Positions 58,350-64,000 of a stretch of DNA of 64,000 nt are shown in pieces. Position numbers and translations under genes: made by a program. The stretch covers positions 1,240,001-1,304,000 of the forward strand of contig CADCXC010000005.1 of the NCBI GenBank assembly GCA_902806595.1, given 5' to 3'. The notes below the pieces were generated by a model. The model searched no databases and was not told where the DNA came from. It was given only the letters and a program-made list of their open reading frames with translations. Numbering within the stretch: position 1 is the stretch's first letter; the number at the start of each line of letters is the position of its first letter. The stretch comes from Pyrenopolyporus hunteri (lineage: Eukaryota; Ascomycota; Sordariomycetes; Xylariales; Hypoxylaceae).

Positions 58350-60440
58350 AACCTCTTCAACACTCTTTACAGGCGCCGCCATATACGTTGCAGTTGCCGG
58401 TGTTTCCAGTCTCTTTTCAACTAGTTGGGCAGAACCTTGTCTGCTTTGAACAGTCGATACATACCGAATCTCGACCTCTACAACCTGAGCATATAAGAAT
58501 CGCGGTCCTACAATACTTGGCTTCAAGTTCTACTAATTTTTCCATGCTGTTTGCATTTTTAGATGAAAGTCGCATTGATCCATCCTGTCTTTACGGAATC
58601 GCAATCCGCGACCTTGAATATCCCCGGTGGACGATGAAATTGCGTTGATTGCAAGAGGGACGGCACAAGCTTATGGAATTGTGCTGGGCCCTCTTCTAGG
58701 GGTATTTTTGCAAACGGATACTCTCTATACCTATTTCGAACCCTGTTCTAGCAGGGTCTATTTTCTGCTCTGGACATGATCACAAGCCACAGTGCTTCAT
58801 AGTTCCCGAAAACCACCTCGTATATTGCAGGCAGGCAATAATGGAAGACTGAAATGAAAGGCAGTCTTGGCCAGTCTCAATTCGTTGTATTATTACTGTG
58901 AACGAAGAGAGAGAAGGAGAAGGAGAGCAGCACACATACACGCATACCACACGCAACACAAACGCAGTCAATCAGGAGGGGTTATGGGCAGCAGCAGTGC
59001 GAGAGACCGGCGGGTCAAGGACTTGCGGATATCGCACAGAGGAATCCGTTTTATTTTTTCCCGACCAAACCCCGAGGCGTTTCTTCCTGTCCATATTTGC
59101 AAGCCCTTTTTACATAGATCTCGTTTCCTTTTTTCCGCGGTGGCGCCCGCCGGGGTCGACCTAGTTAGTAGTAGTCCGAAGGGAGGAGGGGGAGGTTAGG
59201 AAAGGAAGGCCTTCTCTCATACGTTGCGAATTCGGCCAGATGGTTTTCCTCTCTTGGGCGTGGTTTTATATTTTCCCCTACCTTTCTCAGGTTCTCTGAC
59301 TTTGCCTGTCCGTTTCTGCTTGGCCTTCGATATATCCCCTTTTGTCTTTGGAACCAGATTCTACAACCAAAGCAATAGCAGCAGCAAGCGGCAACGGCAG
59401 CAGAGAACCGAGCCGAAACCCATACGAGTGGATTGGCGATGCGGATTTGCGGATCGGCGTTTTGATGTGAGGGGAGAGGGAAAAAAAAAAAACTGGATCG
59501 ACATAGCAAACCATCGACCACCTTACTTAGAGCTAGCTAGCTATAGGTACTAAAACCTGATGCTTCTCCTGCTACACTGCAATAACTATTACTACTACTA
59601 CTATAGTCGCCCGCCAGTCGTAAACTAATAGGAAATGCAGATCTTTTTTTTTTCCTCTGCAATGTGTCTTTGCTCGTGTACTAGCATTACTTAGGTACGC
59701 GTCCCCTGCTTTGTGATTTGCACGGGGGGTATTAAGCATTAAGTGCCCGGCGATATTGATATACACATGGCCTTTAGCCGCTAGCCGGTCCGGTAGAGAG
59801 AAGATCTACTATATATGGCCTCGTGGACTGACGACGTAATTAATATCTACCCAGGTAGATTTCCCTGGTACTGCCTACCTTAGTATCCGTCTATGTAGAC
59901 ATCTTCCTTGGATAGGTAAGTACAGAAGCTAGGTCTAGGGTAGGAAGTATAGAAGCTACCTAGACACCGCCGTCTTCGTTGTCGATTACGTACCTAGGTA
60001 CATACATCAAATGCCTCAATATCTACTATCTGCTTACCAATATAGATATCTACACGTAGGACAAGATAGATCGGAAGCAAACTACACAGGTACATGCCTC
60101 CTACACAGTTATCTCCGACGATAGGCTATATCCCAGATACATGCAGTGCCTACCTACCACCTCCTAGGTAGGTAGGCGCACCCGACGCCACAGGTTCCTT
60201 CTTTTCTTTTTTTTTCTTTTTTTCTCCTCCTTCCGAGTTCCGCTCCTGGGACCCCCGAGTCCCGGCTGCCTGTATATATACCTAGGTACCTAGGCTTATG
60301 AAGCCATGTGTGCTTGCCTACCGAGCACCTATGCACTATACGTAGGTAGGTACGTACTATAAACACGCATTCCGGTAGTATAATAATCAGAAGGGGAGGG
60401 GGGGAATTAAATGAAGAGGCTGGTAGTTTAGCTTGCCGAC

Positions 60441-60459
60441 TTTTTTTTTTTTTTTTTTT
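60441..60459. repeat. Poly-T tract (19 nt)
   Basis: Uninterrupted T19 in the gene-poor spacer. Confidence 0.9.
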
Positions 60460-61700
60460 CGTAAGCTAGCTAGGCTACTATATAAGTATTTAGGTAAGTT
60501 ACTAACTAGCTACATCTCAACTCCCTAAGCCCGGCCGAGATCTTCGCCAGTACCGAAACTACGGGCACCCAGGCGTCTTGGCTCTTACTGTAGCGTCGAG
60601 GAGTAGGTACGTGACAAATATCTAAGTCCTACACGTACGTACCTATGCTTTATGATCCTCTACCTGAGGTATGTAACTATCCATATGACATAACCTGACC
60701 CTTCTAAGCCCACCTATATATATGAACGTACGAATAGACGAATCACCGCCGAGGAGAGAGAGGTGCTACCGACCCACCTTACCTGCTGTACTCCGTATCG
60801 TAGGTACCTAGACAGGTAGCCACGTCAGCGTGGCTAGCATGTATATATACCTATATAGATAGGGACGTGCGGAATACTTTATATACCCCTTATATACCTC
60901 CGTGTGTATGCCTAGAGTTGTAGGAAGTTGGACTATATACTAAGCCATATATATATTTACGGACGTGCTCCGTAGCGCCTATATGTCATGACTATCGATC
61001 TATTGTATTGATCTACCATATATACGGGCACCTATAGCTACCTACCCATCTACCCCCACCGCGAGTCACGAAGAGCACCGACGAAGTTATTCCATATTAA
61101 TAAGAGACAGGCGCAGGGAATAGACAAGTGGTCATCAGAACACGCATCTATTTACGTCTACATTCGAGGCATCAGGAGCAACACTACGAATTAGGCAATA
61201 TAAGTTATCAGCCTACCTCCTTGCGCCTCCCCTTCCGCCTTTCCTACGATTCTGGGGGTTCTGGCACGCGAATCCGAGCAACGTAGGTGTAGGTACGCCA
61301 GGTAGGTACCCGGTCAAGAATCTCTCCAAGTCCGGGTAGAAACGTCAGTGATGATGTAATGTGCCTACAAAGATTTTCTAGTCGCAGGTGGGCATCGCGA
61401 ATATAGCGGACGCCACACGAGAATACTGGGCGATAGGGTACGCGGAGAATAAATGGCGGGAAAAAAAAAGAGCCTAGAACGAAAAGGAAGAGCGGAGGTT
61501 TTAGCTACGGCCGCGGCTTATTCTATCGTCGGTGCCCACCAGGCAGCACCAAAAGATACACTTAGGTAGATATGCGAGGATCGACGTTCTAAATGCCTAT
61601 TCACGTAGTTGAAGCGGTGACAGGCTAACTTACGTTCATGTCGTGGTTGGACCGAAGGGGGGGGGTTTCCCTCACCGCTTCTCACAGCCCGAGTATCACG

Positions 61701-61726
61701 AAAAAAAAAAAAAAAAAAAAAAAAAA
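61701..61726. repeat. Poly-A tract (26 nt)
   Basis: Uninterrupted A26, the longest homopolymer in the window. It could be a retroposition scar or simple slippage. No target-site duplication was identified by eye. Confidence 0.9.
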
Positions 61727-62569
61727 GGTACTGAAACTAGTGAATGAACGGCCAGAAATCAAAGTCATTCGTCTCTTAAGAATTTTTTTCCTATCCATCT
61801 ACTTAGCTAGCGATGCAAGTCCTTCCGACCGCTTAGGATCCATAGATAGCGCGGATCCTCTCCCTTGCTTGTAACGGGGTCGTCGCGGGAGCCGAAGCTA
61901 AAGCCAATACAAGCAAATCTTCCGCTGTGACAAAGAGGGCTTTTGTAACAGAGATTCGACGTCTCCGCACACATGTTTTACTTTCGCTTCGTCAACCCCA
62001 GTTGCTTTTGTCTATATCGCCTGTTGATCATAGAATCGCGTCAAAGTTCAAGAAATCCGGTCGAACTTCAGCTCGCCCACGTGGAGCATCCGGCTTTGTA
62101 CACATGATAAAACGTGGCAGCATAGCCACTCCTTCGTTGGCGGATACTCCCTACCAGTAGAAACATCGCCGTGAGGTGAAGCCGGTCAACCCCTAAAACC
62201 GTCACCCGCAACGGCGGAACCACGGACGGAGACTGACCAGGTCTAAGAAATGCTCAAGGGGTGCAGTTTCAGCGAAGGCGGTTAAACCGTACGGAGATCC
62301 AAGTACTGCCAGTGTGGTTTCCAGCCCTCCACAGCGTACCAGGCCGAGCTGCCAGCTGGGTCTCGGTGGATCGCCCACGACTGCTTTGCCACAAACGTCA
62401 GAATATAAAACAAACATGCCAAGCCGACCAACTCCGTAATCTGTACAATCGCACAATCCGGGACAGTAGATGCACAAAGGACGTAGATGTGCCATCCAAG
62501 CTCATGCGAAACACTCGAGACAGCCTCTCAGATCATCGCTGAAGCCGCCTGTCAGCATCGTCGTGTGTG

Positions 62570-64000
62570 TTACGGTCGAGGCGACCTCTTTCGTTGAGGG
62601 GGTTGACCTACGCGTCCGCGCCTGGCGTTGACCGGTTGCTCTTGCATGTAGGGCATGGCATTGCCGTACCCGTAGCCTCCCATACCCACTCCCATGCCGA
62701 AGCCGGGAGGGGCGAATCCTGCGGGAGCCCCAGGTGGCTGAATGGGACTACCGTTCGCCGCACTCTGGCCACGATACTGATCCATCGAAGGATTCGCGTT
62801 ATTGTAACCCCCAAAACCTGCTTGCATAGGCGGGAAGTAGTTGTTCATGGGCGGTGTTCCGCGCTGAAGCATGTTCTGCTGGTACTGCAATTGCTGGAGG
62901 TTTACGGGCTGTGCCATCGATCCGCTGGTAGTATTGAACATGGTTCCCTGGTGCCCGTATGGTGGGAATGCAGACATGCTGGGTTCCGCGCTCTCGCTTC
63001 TGGGTACGGGAAAGCCGCCCATATCAAAATTCGACGCAGTACTAGTAGGATTGAGTGGGTTCAGGTACTGATTGCTATACTGGGAGTTCTGCTGCACGGC
63101 GGCAGTATTTGCTTGGGCCTGGCGGGATGCGGGCCGTTGTCGTTCATTCGATGCGTTGTTACCCACAGAATGATCGCGAGATCCGCCTCCTCCTCCGCCA
63201 CCACTGCGGGTAGATAGGCCAACTTCGTCCATTAGACGCTTGTAACCTTGGTTAGGCTGTGCTTTGATGCGGACGAGGACGTTTTTCACGTTCTCTACTA
63301 CTTGACCCCTTATGCTCTCATCGAAGAACGGCGTAGTAAGGACTTTGAAGATCAATGTGGCACCACAGGAGTGGTCGCTCAAGATAGCCTCCAACGTCTG
63401 ATCCTTAGGAGTAAAGAACAGAGCCTTCAGGATAGTATCCCTCGCATCCGGCTCTGCCTTTTGGTTGATGACCTTTAGAACGGTGAGATATGCAACCTTG
63501 TGCGTACAAAGGTGGACGAGATAGGGCACGAGCTGGGGAGCCAGAACACTGCGTCGTTGAGGGAATGTGCAAGTATCTAAGAACCAGGTCAACAATAGGG
63601 CGCCGTTTGCGTTAGTAGCTAGCTGCACGCTGTGGAGGGCGATGGCGGCGGCGAGCATCCTTTGCTGGTCCTTAGTAGCATGATGGCTTTCGAGACAAGC
63701 TCGCATCGCTCGGGCGCCGTATCGGCCTTGGCCGATATCCCACATCTTGCTAAGCATAGTCTCGAAGATGAAGTCGTTGAATGGAGAACCAAATTTGAGG
63801 CATCCTTGCAAGACGTAGTTACCATACTGATCCAGGAACAGCGGAATGGTGTAAGGCCGTAGATGCTGAACAATCAGGGTCATCTGGTGAGGCGTCTTGC
63901 ACACATCAATGATCTTCTGCGCTGCCCAGGTCCCGTTCTTATGGACGCCAATTTCAGCCATATGCGGGGCAATCTTGGCTAACATAAGGTCTCGGATATT
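62570..64000 (-). CDS. Pumilio-family (PUF) RNA-binding protein, C-terminal part
   Basis: The open frame enters from the right edge (reading NIRDLMLAKIAPHMAEIG) and stops at 62570, giving 476 visible residues. The first 240 or so residues are helical repeats of the PUF type. They include HKNGTWAAQKIIDVCK, FLDQYGNYVLQGCLKFG, GRYGARAMRACLES and DHSCGATLIFKVL, matching the aromatic/stacking-residue pattern of Puf repeats. PUF proteins bind 3' UTRs and control mRNA stability or translation in the cytosol. The C-terminus is disordered, rich in Gly, Gln, Asn, Pro and Met. The divergent repeat sequences suggest the JSN1/PUF2-like branch, but any N-terminal RRM lies outside the window, so this is tentative. 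The ATG at 63985 is internal, not the true start. Confidence 0.88.
   Translation of the reverse strand, partial: NIRDLMLAKIAPHMAEIGVHKNGTWAAQKIIDVCKTPHQMTLIVQHLRPYTIPLFLDQYGNYVLQGCLKFGSPFNDFIFETMLSKMWDIGQGRYGARAMRACLESHHATKDQQRMLAAAIALHSVQLATNANGALLLTWFLDTCTFPQRRSVLAPQLVPYLVHLCTHKVAYLTVLKVINQKAEPDARDTILKALFFTPKDQTLEAILSDHSCGATLIFKVLTTPFFDESIRGQVVENVKNVLVRIKAQPNQGYKRLMDEVGLSTRSGGGGGGGSRDHSVGNNASNERQRPASRQAQANTAAVQQNSQYSNQYLNPLNPTSTASNFDMGGFPVPRSESAEPSMSAFPPYGHQGTMFNTTSGSMAQPVNLQQLQYQQNMLQRGTPPMNNYFPPMQAGFGGYNNANPSMDQYRGQSAANGSPIQPPGAPAGFAPPGFGMGVGMGGYGYGNAMPYMQEQPVNARRGRVGQPPQRKRSPRP

Larger units (their letters stand above)
58350..62569. other. Gene-poor 4.2-kb convergent spacer
   Basis: The largest gene-free stretch, between the 3' ends of the RCO1-like and Pumilio genes. 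The part from about 59520 to 61150 is AT-rich and dense in CCTAGGTA/GGTACC motifs (exact palindromes at 59991-60000 and 60279-60288). A T19 run lies at 60441-60459 and an A26 run at 61701-61726. The open frames here are short and lack motifs or splice partners. No tRNA, transposase or reverse-transcriptase sequence was recognised. Confidence 0.5.

Noticed and set aside
58730..58765. tRNA B-box-like TTCGAACCC
   Set aside because: No matching A box, acceptor stem or anticodon arm could be formed around it by eye. Other TTCGA sites in spacers fail likewise.
61927..62160. 77-aa plus-strand frame in the 4.2-kb spacer
   Set aside because: No recognisable domain, no splice-linked extension, and length expected by chance. 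It was not called as a gene.

Overview
The window is nuclear DNA from a filamentous ascomycete, most likely a Sordariomycete and possibly Xylariales. The evidence is short GT-AG introns (about 50-160 nt) with CTAAC-type branch sites, long AT-rich intergenic spacers, and proteins with clear Pezizomycotina architecture (ALA synthase with heme-regulatory motifs, bifunctional THI6, SNF5, PDS5, UTP10, an RCO1-like double-PHD protein). The order-level call is inference. All exon models were spliced by eye and checked for reading frame and for continuity of family motifs.

Layout. 1-478 (-): 5' end of a VIP36-type L-lectin. 1285-3449 (+): LMBR1 membrane protein. 4210-5037 (+): orphan zinc-finger protein. 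5507-6628 (-): YGSS-repeat disordered protein. 8367-9322 (-): lysophosphatidate acyltransferase. 12038-13955 (+): 5-aminolevulinate synthase. 15156-17029 (+): secreted GH30 glycosidase. 17521-18624 (-): isochorismatase-like hydrolase. 19461-21275 (-): THI6. 21797-23778 (-): conserved protein with a retropepsin-like domain that looks catalytically dead. 25386-26366 (-): IAH1-type SGNH esterase. 27575-33081 (+): UTP10. 33951-36293 (-): Ser/Thr-rich type II surface protein. 38846-43506 (+): PDS5. 44830-46065 (-): mRNA guanylyltransferase. 47287-49655 (-): SNF5. 50668-52220 (+): PA2G4/Cdb4-like protein. 54114-58349 (+): RCO1-like PHD protein. 62570 to the right edge (-): Pumilio protein, 5' truncated.

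The genes are mostly housekeeping and do not form a metabolic cluster: heme and thiamine synthesis, phospholipid synthesis, ribosome biogenesis, cohesion, capping, chromatin remodelling and deacetylation, and post-transcriptional control. Shared intergenic promoters are likely for the lectin/LMBR1, esterase/UTP10 and SNF5/PA2G4 divergent pairs.

The most interesting signal is in the GH30 gene. Its second intervening sequence cannot be removed as one canonical intron, but it can be removed as a spliceosomal twin intron (stwintron). The internal intron splits the external donor after its first G, and the splice restores the reading frame just before the catalytic nucleophile. Other points are a palindromic decamer (TACCTAGGTA) repeated between genes, tiny exons of 6, 16, 18 and 27 nt, and a frame-preserving, stop-free intron in the YGSS gene. 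By eye I found no tRNA, rRNA, CRISPR array, intact transposon or TPP riboswitch.
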